The notes: generated by a model not told the origin, from the sequence alone. DNA of 64,000 bases from Streptomyces sp. cg36 (GCF_041080675.1 NZ_CP163520.1:8399501-8463500); one strand, 5' to 3'; counted from the first letter of the stretch, positions 54,847 to 62,985 are shown. Numbers and translations: made by a program.

Positions 54847-55521
54847 ATGACCTTCCCAGCCCCTGAAGCGAACCCGCACCAAAGGAATCGTGCTGCGTAC
54901 GCCGCATTCACCGCAGATGTCGAACGCCTGTGCCGCACCGACCCCGGCGCCCGCGCAGCGCTGCGCGCGGGACTGCGCCGCGATCTGAACCACCCCCGCG
55001 CCCGCGCCATGCACCGGCTGCTGACGCCGCTGCTGCCGCAGGGGTGCGACGACAGGGCAGCGCAGGCGCATTACACAGTGGCCGCCCTGATCGCGGCCCA
55101 GCCCCGGCACGCCTTCGCGACGGAGCAGGAAGACGACGAAGACACCGCCGACGATGTGGAAGCAGTGACGCAGCAAGTGCTTCAGGAGGACGGAAGCCCG
55201 GACGAGAGGGCCGCCGCGCCCGAGCCCGCCCCCTACGGCCCCTCGTTCGGCGCCACGCTGGGCCATGCCGTCATGGCGAAGGGCGCCTCCATGCGGATGA
55301 GCGCTGCAGAGAGCCGCCTCAATCTCCTGACGCGGCAGAGCCTCCGCGGGATCCACCTTCACCTCCCTGCCGCGGTGAACCAGGTACGCACCACCGACGC
55401 CGCCATCGACTGGGGCCAGTTACTGACGGACCTCATCGACTGGCCCTACCGGTCCGGGCGCATCAGCCGCCGCTGGCTGCAGGACTTCTACCGGATCACC
55501 GCCCGCGCCGCTCAGGACTGA
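54847..55521 (+). CDS. cse2: Cascade small subunit Cse2 / Cas11e (CasB), 224 aa
   Basis: All-helical, Arg-rich protein of the expected size. The family C-terminal pattern is GHAVMAKGASMRMSAAESRL, LNLLTRQSLRGIHLHLPAAV, DLIDWPYRSGRISRRWLQDF and YRITARAA. A low-complexity acidic insert (EQEDDEDTADDVEAV, about 93-125) is a local oddity. Two copies line the belly of Cascade and hold the target and non-target strands. ATG at 54847 closely follows cse1. Confidence 0.92.
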   Translation: MTFPAPEANPHQRNRAAYAAFTADVERLCRTDPGARAALRAGLRRDLNHPRARAMHRLLTPLLPQGCDDRAAQAHYTVAALIAAQPRHAFATEQEDDEDTADDVEAVTQQVLQEDGSPDERAAAPEPAPYGPSFGATLGHAVMAKGASMRMSAAESRLNLLTRQSLRGIHLHLPAAVNQVRTTDAAIDWGQLLTDLIDWPYRSGRISRRWLQDFYRITARAAQD

Positions 55522-55544
55522 ACCCCTCACCACAGGAGATCTTG

Positions 55545-56720
55545 ATGGACCGCAGGCCACGCTTCATCGACATCCACGTCATCCAGCCCGTCCCCTACGC
55601 CAACCTGAACCGGGACGACACCAACTCGGTGAAAACCATGCTCTACGGCGACGCCCTGCGTACCCGCATCTCCAGCCAGTCCTGGAAGCGGGCCGTCCGC
55701 GAGCACTTCCAGGACGCGCTCGGCGACAACGCGCTGCGCACACGCCGCATCGGCGAGCGGGTCGCCGAAGTGCTCCGCAACCGTGGATGGGACAACGCCC
55801 CTGCCGAGCGCGCGGGTGCGCATGTTGCGGCAGGAAGCAGCATCAAGTGGGAGGTGGCCAAGGGGAAAGACAACCAGCCCATCCCGAACAAGATTCTGAC
55901 CAACACACTCGTCTACCTCACTGAAAGCGCTGTCGAGGAACTTGCTGACATCGCCGAAGCCCACAAGGACATGCTCACCACGGACTTTACCGGCAAGGGC
56001 AGGACCAAGCCCGAGAGCGCCCTGAAAGGAAAGATCGACAAAGTCCTGACCGACAGGAACGGCGTCATCAACCTCTTCGGCCGCATGCTCGCCGAGGTAG
56101 ACCGTGCCGATGTCGACGGTGCCGTCCAGGTCGCGCATGCCTTCACCACGCACACCACCGAGATCGAACTCGACTACTTCGCAGCCGTCGACGACGTCAC
56201 CGCGATGAGAGGCGACGAAACCGGCAGCGGTCATATGGGCACCGCCGAGTTCAGCACCGGCACCTTCTACCGGTTCGCCACCGTCGATCTCCAGGAACTC
56301 ATGAAGAACCTGGGCGACGACCACGACACGGCCCTGGAGGCGGCCCGCGAGCTCGCCAGCCAGTTCCTGCTCTCCTTCATCGAATCGCTGCCGCAGGCGA
56401 AGAAGAACTCCACGGCCCCGCACACGCTCCCGCACCTGGTCCACCTGGCCGTCCGCTCCGACCGGCCCCTGTCGTTCGCCGCAGCCTTCGAAGAGCCCGT
56501 ACAGTCTGCCGAACGCGGCGGCTACGTCAACCGCTCCGTGCAAGGCATCGACGCCTACTCCAAGGCCGCCAACACGCTCCTCGGCCCCGAGCGGGTCCTG
56601 CACGGGGCACACGCTTGCCTCCACTTCGACAAGCTGGAGCACCTCGGTGAGCGCCACGCCTCCTTCGGAGCACTCGTCACCACCACCATCGACATCGCTC
56701 TCCCCCAGGCACCGCAGTGA
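55545..56720 (+). CDS. cas7e: Cascade backbone Cas7e (Cse4/CasC), 391 aa
   Basis: Family start RFIDIHVIQPVPYANLNRDD, then MLYGDALRTRISSQSWKRAV, the conserved RNA-binding part. Later FGRMLAEV, HTTEIELDYFAAVDDV, HMGTAEFSTGTFYRFATVDL and the tail LEHLGERHASFGALV. Six copies bind the crRNA spacer in Cascade. ATG at 55545 has AGGAGATCTTG. Its stop overlaps the GTG of cas5e by 4 nt. Confidence 0.95.
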   Translation: MDRRPRFIDIHVIQPVPYANLNRDDTNSVKTMLYGDALRTRISSQSWKRAVREHFQDALGDNALRTRRIGERVAEVLRNRGWDNAPAERAGAHVAAGSSIKWEVAKGKDNQPIPNKILTNTLVYLTESAVEELADIAEAHKDMLTTDFTGKGRTKPESALKGKIDKVLTDRNGVINLFGRMLAEVDRADVDGAVQVAHAFTTHTTEIELDYFAAVDDVTAMRGDETGSGHMGTAEFSTGTFYRFATVDLQELMKNLGDDHDTALEAARELASQFLLSFIESLPQAKKNSTAPHTLPHLVHLAVRSDRPLSFAAAFEEPVQSAERGGYVNRSVQGIDAYSKAANTLLGPERVLHGAHACLHFDKLEHLGERHASFGALVTTTIDIALPQAPQ

Positions 56721-57541
56721 CCGAAACCCCCTCCCGCGGTCTGCTGCTGCGCCTGGCAGGCCCACTCCAGTCCTGGGGCACCCACAGCAAATTCCAGCGC
56801 CGCGACACAGCACGATTCCCCACCCGGTCCGGCGTCGTGGGCATGCTCGCCGCAGGTCTCGGACGGGAGCGCCAGGCACGCGTGGACGACCTCACACAAC
56901 TGTCGATGACGGTGCGTGTCGACCGACCCGGCGTCGTGCTGTCCGACTACCACACCGTAGGCGGTGGGCTACCCGCCGATGAGACAGTGATCACCGTGGA
57001 CGGGGAACGCCGGCCCAAAGACAAGAGCACTGTGGTCTCCCGGCGTCAGTACCTGGCCGACGCTGCCTTCACCCTCGCGCTCACCAGCGACGATGAAGAA
57101 CTACTTGCCTCATGCGCCGGTGCCCTGCGCGACCCGCGCTGGCCCCTCTTTCTCGGCCGCCGTTCCTGCCCGCCAGAGGGGCCGGTACTGCTGGGAACCG
57201 TGGACGATCCGCTGCAGCACCTGGTCCGGATGCCCTTGGCAGCCAAGAGGCCGCACGGCGGCCCGCAGCCGATCGAGTTCTACGGCGACCGACCGCTCGG
57301 AGCACTCCCCGTGAGCACCAACGCCCCAGACAGCGGTGACGGTGACCACCACAGCGGCGAAGTCACCGACGAGCCGATGTCGTTCGCCCCGCTGGAGCGT
57401 CTGTACCAGCCCCGGCCGCTGTACCGGCGTGCCGCGTACCTTCTGGAGGCAGGATACGAAGGCTTCGGCACCGGCTATTTGAAGATGCTTCAAAGGTATA
57501 TCGATACCCACATCTCCCCTCCGGAGAGGAGGACTTGGTGA
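56717..57541 (+). CDS. cas5e: Cascade subunit Cas5e (CasD), 274 aa
   Basis: Starts GLLLRLAGPLQSWGTHSKFQ, the Cas5 RAMP signature, followed by RRDTARFPTRSGVVGMLAAG. Later DYHTVGGGL, VVSRRQYLADAAFTLAL and AGALRDPRWPLFLGRRSCPP are also characteristic. It caps the 5' handle of the crRNA. GTGA overlaps with both cas7e and cas6e show tight coupling. No HNH or other added domain was found. Confidence 0.95.
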   Translation: MTETPSRGLLLRLAGPLQSWGTHSKFQRRDTARFPTRSGVVGMLAAGLGRERQARVDDLTQLSMTVRVDRPGVVLSDYHTVGGGLPADETVITVDGERRPKDKSTVVSRRQYLADAAFTLALTSDDEELLASCAGALRDPRWPLFLGRRSCPPEGPVLLGTVDDPLQHLVRMPLAAKRPHGGPQPIEFYGDRPLGALPVSTNAPDSGDGDHHSGEVTDEPMSFAPLERLYQPRPLYRRAAYLLEAGYEGFGTGYLKMLQRYIDTHISPPERRTW

Positions 57542-58212
57542 CTGTCTGGCTGACCCGCATCCTGCCCTCACCCACTTCTTCCGAGGCCCGCCGAGATCTC
57601 AGCGGAAACGCCCAGGGCATCCGATTGCACCAACGGGTGCTGCAGATGTTCCCCGACGGAGCCGAAGGCCCGGCCCGGGCCGCATTCGGAGTGCTGTTCC
57701 GTGCCGAGGAAACCGTCCGTGGACCGCAGATCCTCCTGCAAAGCCGCCTCGAGCCCGCCCCCTCCCGCCTGCCGGCGGATTACGGACAAGTCGAAACGCG
57801 CATCCTTGACGACCTGTTGGCACAACTCCACAAGGGGCAGATCGTCAACTACCGCTGCGTGGCCAATCCCGTGCGCAAACCAGGGATGACCTCTCGGGAG
57901 GCATACAACCTCCCTCCGGTCGTCGCCTTGAGCGGCAATGCTGCCGTTGAATGGTGGGAACGCCAGTCCGCCGCCGCTGGTTTGGAACCTCTGCACATCA
58001 ATGCCCAGCCGCTCGACGCGGTCCGCGGACCTCGAGGTTCGAAAGGTGCCGCCGCAAAGCAGCGAATCCAGCATTCCCGCACCCGATTCGACGGGACCGC
58101 CCGAGTCCTCGACGCCGGCCTGCTCCGCGAGAAGGTCGCGGCAGGTATCGGCCGGGGCAAGGCCCACGGATGCGGCCTGCTGACACTTGCACCCATACAA
58201 CAGCGGTTGTGA
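57538..58212 (+). CDS. cas6e: crRNA endonuclease Cas6e (CasE), 224 aa
   Basis: Cas6e start TVWLTRILPSPTSSEARRDL, with the conserved His31 in IRLHQRVLQMFPDG, then FGVLFRAEE, YRCVANPVRKP and the glycine-rich C-terminal loop GIGRGKAHGCGLLTLAP. It cuts the repeat hairpin and stays on the 3' handle. GTG at 57538 with AGGAGG 5 nt upstream; 4-nt overlap with cas5e. It is the last gene before the mini-array. Confidence 0.95.
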   Translation: MTVWLTRILPSPTSSEARRDLSGNAQGIRLHQRVLQMFPDGAEGPARAAFGVLFRAEETVRGPQILLQSRLEPAPSRLPADYGQVETRILDDLLAQLHKGQIVNYRCVANPVRKPGMTSREAYNLPPVVALSGNAAVEWWERQSAAAGLEPLHINAQPLDAVRGPRGSKGAAAKQRIQHSRTRFDGTARVLDAGLLREKVAAGIGRGKAHGCGLLTLAPIQQRL

Positions 58213-58232
58213 GTGATGGGCTCTCAGATGAA

Positions 58233-58264
58233 CTGAACGTCTGCCGGGAATCTGTAGATAGGAT
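58233..58264 (+). promoter_or_regulatory. Candidate promoter of the degenerate mini-array
   Basis: -35-like CTGAAC (58233-58238), 16 nt, -10-like TAGATA (58255-58260), with an overlapping TAGGAT (58259-58264). It lies in the AT-richer gap after cas6e and would start RNA about 40 nt before the first degenerate repeat. Assigned by eye only. Confidence 0.4.
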
Positions 58265-58309
58265 GGGCGGAATCCACGTACCGGCCTTCTCGGTGGGCTT
58301 ACTGGACCC

Positions 58310-58399
58310 AGGTCCCCGAGGCAGAAGCGGGCGAACCGCGTGTGCTCATTGTGAACTAAATAGAGCAGCTACGGTCCCCGCGCAGGCGGAGGTAAACCG
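58310..58399 (+). CRISPR. Degenerate two-repeat mini-array between cas6e and cas1
   Basis: Two 29-nt repeat-like units, 58310-58338 (AGGTCCCCGAGGCAG...GCGAACCG) and 58371-58399 (ACGGTCCCCGCGCAGGCGGA...AAACCG), flank exactly 32 nt (58339-58370). Both keep the GGTCCCCG start and AACCG end; hairpin bases vary. The enclosed spacer is about 44% GC, well below the genome average. Same orientation as the big arrays. This fits a crRNA-like regulatory RNA of the CreR/CreA kind; it could instead be a dying array. Confidence 0.75.
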
Positions 58400-58419
58400 G
58401 GGCCACGGCACGGCGCCGG

Positions 58420-59499
58420 ATGGCCGCACCCACCCTCGCCATGCTGCCGCGCGTCGGCGACTCCCTTTCCTTCCTGTATGCCGACGTCGTCCGCATCGTC
58501 CAGGACGACACCGGCGTCTGCGCCGAGACCACCACAGCCGAAGGCGAAACCACCCGCGTCTACCTGCCCACCGCAGCGCTCTCCTGCGTCCTGCTCGGCC
58601 CCGGCACCTCCATCACCCAGCCGGCACTGGCCACCTTCGCCCGCCACGGCACCACCGTTGTCTGCAGCGGATCCGGCGGCGTCCGCTGCTACTCCACCAC
58701 CACATCCGACGCGTTGACCACCCGCTGGCTCGAACACCAAGTCCACCAGTGGTGCGACCCGCAACGCCGCCTGGAAGTCGCCCGGCAGATGTACCTCAAA
58801 CGCTTCGACACCCCCGTACCCGCCTCCACCCCCCTCAACAAACTCCGGGGCCTGGAGGGACAACGCGTCAAAGCCCTCTACCGCCTGCTCGCCCAGCAGC
58901 ACCGCATCGGCCGCTTCCGCCGCAACTATGACCCCGCCGCCTGGGACGACCAAGACCCCGTCAACCTGGCCCTGTCCTCCGCCAACACCTGCCTGTATGG
59001 CATCGTGCACGCCGCCCTCGCCGCCCTCGGATGCTCACCCGCGCTCGGCTTCGTCCACCAGGGCAAACAGCACGCCTTCGTCTACGACATCGCCGACCTG
59101 TACAAGGCGGAAATCACCATCCCGCTGGCCTTCGCTCTGCACGACGCGTCCCACCCCGAAGCCATGGCCCGAAGAGGGTTCCGCGAGGGACTGCGTCTGT
59201 ACAAGCTGCTGCCGAGAATCGTCACCGACGTACAGTCCCTCCTCGCACCCGACGACGCTCATGCCATCCCGGACGGGCAGGAAGTCGAACTCGTCAATCT
59301 CTGGGACCCTGACGTCGGCTCGGTGCCCGCAGGAGTCAACTACGCCCCAGTAGCCGCCACATCGTCCCTGACGTCTTCCCACAGCCAAGAGACGACGACA
59401 GGCACAGAGTCCTCAGACACGGGACGAGACAGCACTGCCGACAGACATGGAGGCGGCGTCCGAAGTGATGTCAGGGATCCAGTGACGGAAGGCGGTTGA
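58420..59499 (+). CDS. cas1: Cas1e integrase with C-terminal extension, 359 aa
   Basis: Type I-E Cas1: LPRVGDSLSFLYADVV at the start; metal ligands Glu146 (GLEGQRVKALYR), His213 (GFVHQGKQHAF) and Asp226 (YDIADLYKAEI). Usual family length is a little over 300 aa; here about 50 residues of Ser/Thr/Asp-rich tail follow residue 310 (SSLTSSHSQETTTGTESSDT) and look disordered. With Cas2 it inserts spacers at leader ends. ATG at 58420 lies 20 nt after the second degenerate repeat, so the mini-array may overlap its 5' control region. Confidence 0.94.
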   Translation: MAAPTLAMLPRVGDSLSFLYADVVRIVQDDTGVCAETTTAEGETTRVYLPTAALSCVLLGPGTSITQPALATFARHGTTVVCSGSGGVRCYSTTTSDALTTRWLEHQVHQWCDPQRRLEVARQMYLKRFDTPVPASTPLNKLRGLEGQRVKALYRLLAQQHRIGRFRRNYDPAAWDDQDPVNLALSSANTCLYGIVHAALAALGCSPALGFVHQGKQHAFVYDIADLYKAEITIPLAFALHDASHPEAMARRGFREGLRLYKLLPRIVTDVQSLLAPDDAHAIPDGQEVELVNLWDPDVGSVPAGVNYAPVAATSSLTSSHSQETTTGTESSDTGRDSTADRHGGGVRSDVRDPVTEGG

Positions 59500-59501
59500 C
59501 C

Positions 59502-59816
59502 GTGCCCAATCTGACGGTCCTGGCTACCACAGCAGTACCCGACCACGTACGGGGCGCGCTGACCCGCTGGATGATCGAACCCACCCCGGGTCTCTACGTA
59601 GGAACCCTCTCCGCGCGTGTCCGCGATGAGCTCTGGCGAGTCGTCAGCGGCTCCATCGGCAGCGGAGCCGCAGTACTCATCCATCCAGAGGCCAACGAAC
59701 AGGGATTCACGCTGCAGACCGCCGGCGAACGTCGCCGCATCCCCGTAGATCTTGATGGCCTCACACTCGTCGCGTTCCGCCCGGAAGAGAGTCAAGAAAT
59801 GGCAAACCCGAGATAG
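59502..59816 (+). CDS. cas2: Cas2e adaptation protein, 104 aa
   Basis: Type I-E Cas2 fold: LTVLATTAVPDHVRGALTRW, the signature PTPGLYVGTLSARVRDELW, SGAAVLIHPEANEQGFTLQT and DLDGLTLVAFRPEE. GTG at 59502 with GGAAGG about 9 nt upstream is preferred to an overlapping TTG at 59496. The end of the gene (QEMANPR) is encoded by bases that also form the conserved leader block of array 4. Confidence 0.93.
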   Translation: MPNLTVLATTAVPDHVRGALTRWMIEPTPGLYVGTLSARVRDELWRVVSGSIGSGAAVLIHPEANEQGFTLQTAGERRRIPVDLDGLTLVAFRPEESQEMANPR

Positions 59817-59834
59817 AAGGCCAGGTCAGGAAGA
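59792..59834 (+). promoter_or_regulatory. CRISPR leader 4 core, overlapping the cas2 3' end
   Basis: The 43-nt block shared with the other leaders (TCAAGAA at 59792, GCAAA-CC, TCAGGAAG touching the first repeat) begins inside cas2 and runs to the first repeat at 59835. With the cas2 stop at 59816, there is almost no other non-coding leader, so array 4 may be read from the cas promoter. Confidence 0.8.
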
Positions 59835-60775
59835 GTGGTCCCCGCGCAGGCGGGGGTGAACCGCGGGGCCGCCCGGACCGGGCCTGGTCCGTACGGTGGT
59901 CCCCGCGCAGGCGGGGGTGAACCGCTCCGGTCCCTGCTGCCGGGCTACGAGGATGCGTGGTCCCCGCGCAGGCGGGGGTGAACCGCACGCTGCGGAGCCG
60001 CCCCGCAGTCCTGACGGGTGGTCCCCGCGCAGGCGGGGGTGAACCGTGTTCAGAGCCACCACCGCATTGAAGCCGGTCGTGGTCCCCGCGCAGGCGGGGG
60101 TGAACCGTACGGCACCCACATGTTCGACGCGCTCAACGCGTGGTCCCCGCGCAGGCGGGGGTGAACCTCATCGTCCCCACCCCCCCAGATCGTCAGCGCC
60201 TGTGATCCCCGCGCAGGCGGGGGTGAACCTTCCGAGTCGATCGGCGCGGCGGAGGCGGCGGCGTGGTCCCCGCGCAGGCGGGGGTGAACCGCTGGATGAG
60301 CTCGGCAATTCCTGGATCGACATGTGGTCCCCGCGCAGGCGGGGGTGAACCGGTGATGCGCACGGCTGCCTCCCGGATTGTGTTGTGGTCCCCGAGCAGG
60401 CGGGGGTGAACCGGGGAACGGCCGCAGTCTCGACGTCACTACTGAGTGGTCCCCGCGCAGGCGGGGGTGAACCGTCCCACACGGGGTCGGTGGCGGCGTC
60501 GCTCGCGTGGTCCCCGCGCAGGCGGGGGTGAACCGCGCCCCCGCCCGGCCCGAAGGCCAGACGGGGGGTGGTCCCCGCGCAGGCGGGGGTGAACCGTAAT
60601 GCCAACGGAATTGTCGGTGGCGGGAGTTGTGGTCCCCGCGCAGGCGGGGGTGAACCGGTGCCGGACTGGCGGACCATCCGCGGCGGCCTGTGGTCCCCGC
60701 GCAGGCGGGGGTTAGCCGAGATCAACTTCCGGCTGGTCAACCACCGTTACGTGGTCCCCGCGCAGGCGGGGTGCG
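59835..60775 (+). CRISPR. CRISPR array 4, type I-E, 16 repeats / 15 spacers
   Basis: Repeats start at 59835, 59896, 59957, 60018, 60079, 60140, 60202, 60263, 60324, 60385, 60446, 60507, 60568, 60629, 60690 and a decayed one at 60751. The first repeat base is G, unlike arrays 1-3. Variants occur at 60202 (GTGATCC), 60385 (CCCCGAGCAGG) and 60690 (GTTAGCCG). Spacers are 32 nt, one 33. Lies directly behind cas2. Confidence 0.97.
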
Positions 60776-60883
60776 GGCTGAACCCGCGAAGCTGCCGGGT
60801 GGGGGGCTGAGCGCTGTACTGGATCATTCGTGCGCCGACCTGCTGGGCGACGGGTGGGGCCTGGCACCGTCCGGTGTCAACTG

Positions 60884-61435
60884 TCATACCGTCAGCTCCG
60901 TATTGGTCGCGATGATCCGGTCGATGCGGGGGACGGGCTCGGCGCGGCGCTGCAGCAGGTGGGTGTGTCCCAGTCCGGGGGAGCGGATCCAGCAGACCTG
61001 TTCCCAGCCGCACGTCGTGCGCAGGTGGGCGGCGAGCCGGTCATCGGGTACCGCGCAGCGCACCCAGGCCAGTTGGCCGGGCAGGCGGGCCGCGGTGTTG
61101 CTCAGCCACGGGGAGGCAAGGCGGGCGAGGCGTTCGCCGCGCCGGTCGGGATGGGTGATTGCCGCGGTGATGGTGAGTGCGGGTTCCTGCTGTTCCGCGG
61201 CGGTCCATCCGATGAGGGGGGTTTCCCGGACCAGGGTGAGGATGCCGGCGAGTTCGCCGTCTTCGAGCAGGGCGAGGAAGTCGGTGTGCGTATGGTGGTC
61301 TTCGAGCAGGCTCGCCATGGCGAGCATCTGGCCCGTCTGCGGGCCCGGTTGCCGCGCGGCCCACGCCTCCCGGGCGGCCAGCAGGGTGGAGATTGGGCGG
61401 CGTTCTACGTGCGCGAGTGAGGTCATCAAATACAC
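60884..61435 (-). CDS. GNAT-family N-acetyltransferase, 183 aa
   Basis: One GNAT domain: DGELAGILTLVRETPLIGWT (beta strands), TITAAITHPDRRGERLARLA with the acetyl-CoA-binding R..G..L-like loop, then GWEQVCWIRSPGLGHTHLLQ near the C-terminus. Last gene of the minus-strand operon, 28 nt after the methyltransferase. GTG at 61435 or ATG at 61426. Substrate unknown. Confidence 0.75.
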   Translation of the reverse strand: MYLMTSLAHVERRPISTLLAAREAWAARQPGPQTGQMLAMASLLEDHHTHTDFLALLEDGELAGILTLVRETPLIGWTAAEQQEPALTITAAITHPDRRGERLARLASPWLSNTAARLPGQLAWVRCAVPDDRLAAHLRTTCGWEQVCWIRSPGLGHTHLLQRRAEPVPRIDRIIATNTELTV

Positions 61436-61462
61436 GGGAGATCCGGTCCCTTTACGGTCGGG

Positions 61463-62344
61463 TCATGGTGTGACGGCGATGGCGGCGTAGGCGCCGGAGT
61501 GTGCGTCGGGGGCGCGGGTGTGGGGATGGCCGGGATGCCAGCGTGCGGTGGGGACGAGCCCCGGGGCCAGCAGCGGCCAGTTGCCCAGCAGTGCGGCGAT
61601 CGCGTCGCGGGTGCGCGGGCGGAAGGCGCAGGATGCTTCTTCGTCCCACAGGGCTGTGAGCTGGTCCCGTGTGTGCGGCGTGGGGGAGAGGTCGTTGGTG
61701 GCGTGGGTGAGGGAGAGAGCGCTGCCCGGCGGCAGCCATGCCCGCAGCGCGGTGAGGGCGTTCGCCGCCTCCTGGTCGTTGCCGATCCATGGCAGTACGT
61801 CGTGGAGGAGGGCGGCGATGGGGCGGCTGGGATCGAACCGGTCCGCGATCATCGGGTGGGCGAGCAGTTCGGGCATGAGGCGGATGTCGGCGTGCAGGAC
61901 GCCGGGGTTGCCGTGCAGGCCGGCCATGGTGCTCTGGGCATGCCCGGCGGCAATCGCGTCGATCTCCACGTGCACGATCGTGGCCTGGGGCAGCACGTTG
62001 GACAGGAGCGGCGTCGTGCGTCGCTGCAGGGCCCGTGACCAGTCGTCGGCGTAGCCGCAGCCCAGATCGAGGATCTGCGTGAAGCCCCGCCCGGCCAGGA
62101 ATTGGGCGGTCAGGGTGTGGTGGAGGCGGTTGATGACGGCCGCCGTGCGGACCGTGTCGTCGACGTTGGCCAGACGCTGTGCGAAGGCGTCGTCGATTGC
62201 GAAGTCCCCGCGGCCCGTACTGAGCCAGCGGTACACGCGCGCCGCATCGGGACGCAGGAACGACTCGCCCCCCACATCCACACGCGCACCCGGCCCCCTC
62301 CACGACGGCACACCGCGATCCCCTTCGGTGACATCGTTCAGCAC
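61463..62344 (-). CDS. SAM-dependent methyltransferase (DUF574 / Methyltransf_19 type), 293 aa
   Basis: Family opening DAARVYRWLSTGRGDFAIDD, SAM motif ILDLGCGYADDWSRALQ, acidic end of strand 2 in VHVEIDAIAAGHA, then IAALLHDVLPWI and LSLTHATND. This group is abundant in Streptomyces, often next to Scr1-type regulators, and its substrate is not known. The ATG at 62344 overlaps the stop of the GntR gene by 7 nt. Confidence 0.88.
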   Translation of the reverse strand: MLNDVTEGDRGVPSWRGPGARVDVGGESFLRPDAARVYRWLSTGRGDFAIDDAFAQRLANVDDTVRTAAVINRLHHTLTAQFLAGRGFTQILDLGCGYADDWSRALQRRTTPLLSNVLPQATIVHVEIDAIAAGHAQSTMAGLHGNPGVLHADIRLMPELLAHPMIADRFDPSRPIAALLHDVLPWIGNDQEAANALTALRAWLPPGSALSLTHATNDLSPTPHTRDQLTALWDEEASCAFRPRTRDAIAALLGNWPLLAPGLVPTARWHPGHPHTRAPDAHSGAYAAIAVTP

Positions 62345-62985
62345 GGCGTGCCCCTTCGCGGCAGGCGCGCGGACGCCTCCACCGACCCGGCCGGGGACGT
62401 GTCACTCTCGGCTGCAGCTTGGTGTGGCCCGGCCATAGACGGGGGGCCGGGCAGGGGACGCACACCAACCCGGCGGCGCACCTTCACCACCTGCTCGATC
62501 CTGAGCCGGCGCACGGCGCCCGCCACCACCCGGCCGGGCACCTGGTAGCCCTCGCGCAGCTCACGGCGCGTGCGCGGCTGTCCCGGGAGCCAGGCACCCG
62601 AGGCGATGTCGCCCCTTATGCGGGCGGCCAGTTGAGTAATCTGCCGGTTCACCGCCGACTCCGACTCCGGCTCCGGCCCCGGCTGCGGGGCGGGGCAGGA
62701 GGCGAGTGCCCGCCTTTCCAGCTCCTCGCAGGCGGCGTCGGCGATGACGGCCCGGCCCTGGCGGCAGGTGGCGATGATGCCGGTCCGCTTCAGCCGGCGT
62801 ACGGCCTGGTGCATGATCCCGGTCGTCACGCCGAACTGGGCGGCCAGCTGCACCAGAGCAGGGGTGGACGTCGAAGGGCGGTAGGTGCCGTCCGCGATCC
62901 GCGCGCACAGCAGGTCAGCAGCGCGGTCAACAGCCACCAGCATCTGCGGCCCGAGCGGGGTGGTGGAGGCAGCGGGTGCCCTCAT
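62338..62985 (-). CDS. GntR-type regulator with two winged-helix domains, 215 aa
   Basis: First wHTH about residues 15-80 (AADLLCARIADGTYRPSTST, AQFGVTTGIMHQAVRRLKRT, GRAVIADAA); second about 115-180 (ITQLAARIRGDIASGAWLPG, REGYQVPGRVVAGAVRRLRI). No ligand domain is present. ATG at 62985 overlaps the stop of the DUF5753 gene (ATGA). Cytoplasmic; probably controls the operon. Confidence 0.78.
   Translation of the reverse strand: MRAPAASTTPLGPQMLVAVDRAADLLCARIADGTYRPSTSTPALVQLAAQFGVTTGIMHQAVRRLKRTGIIATCRQGRAVIADAACEELERRALASCPAPQPGPEPESESAVNRQITQLAARIRGDIASGAWLPGQPRTRRELREGYQVPGRVVAGAVRRLRIEQVVKVRRRVGVRPLPGPPSMAGPHQAAAESDTSPAGSVEASARLPRRGTPC

Noticed and set aside
56717..57541. HNH or other nuclease domain fused to Cas5e, as in some variant I-E systems
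   Set aside because: Cas5e is of standard length with no extra domain, so the locus is not that variant.
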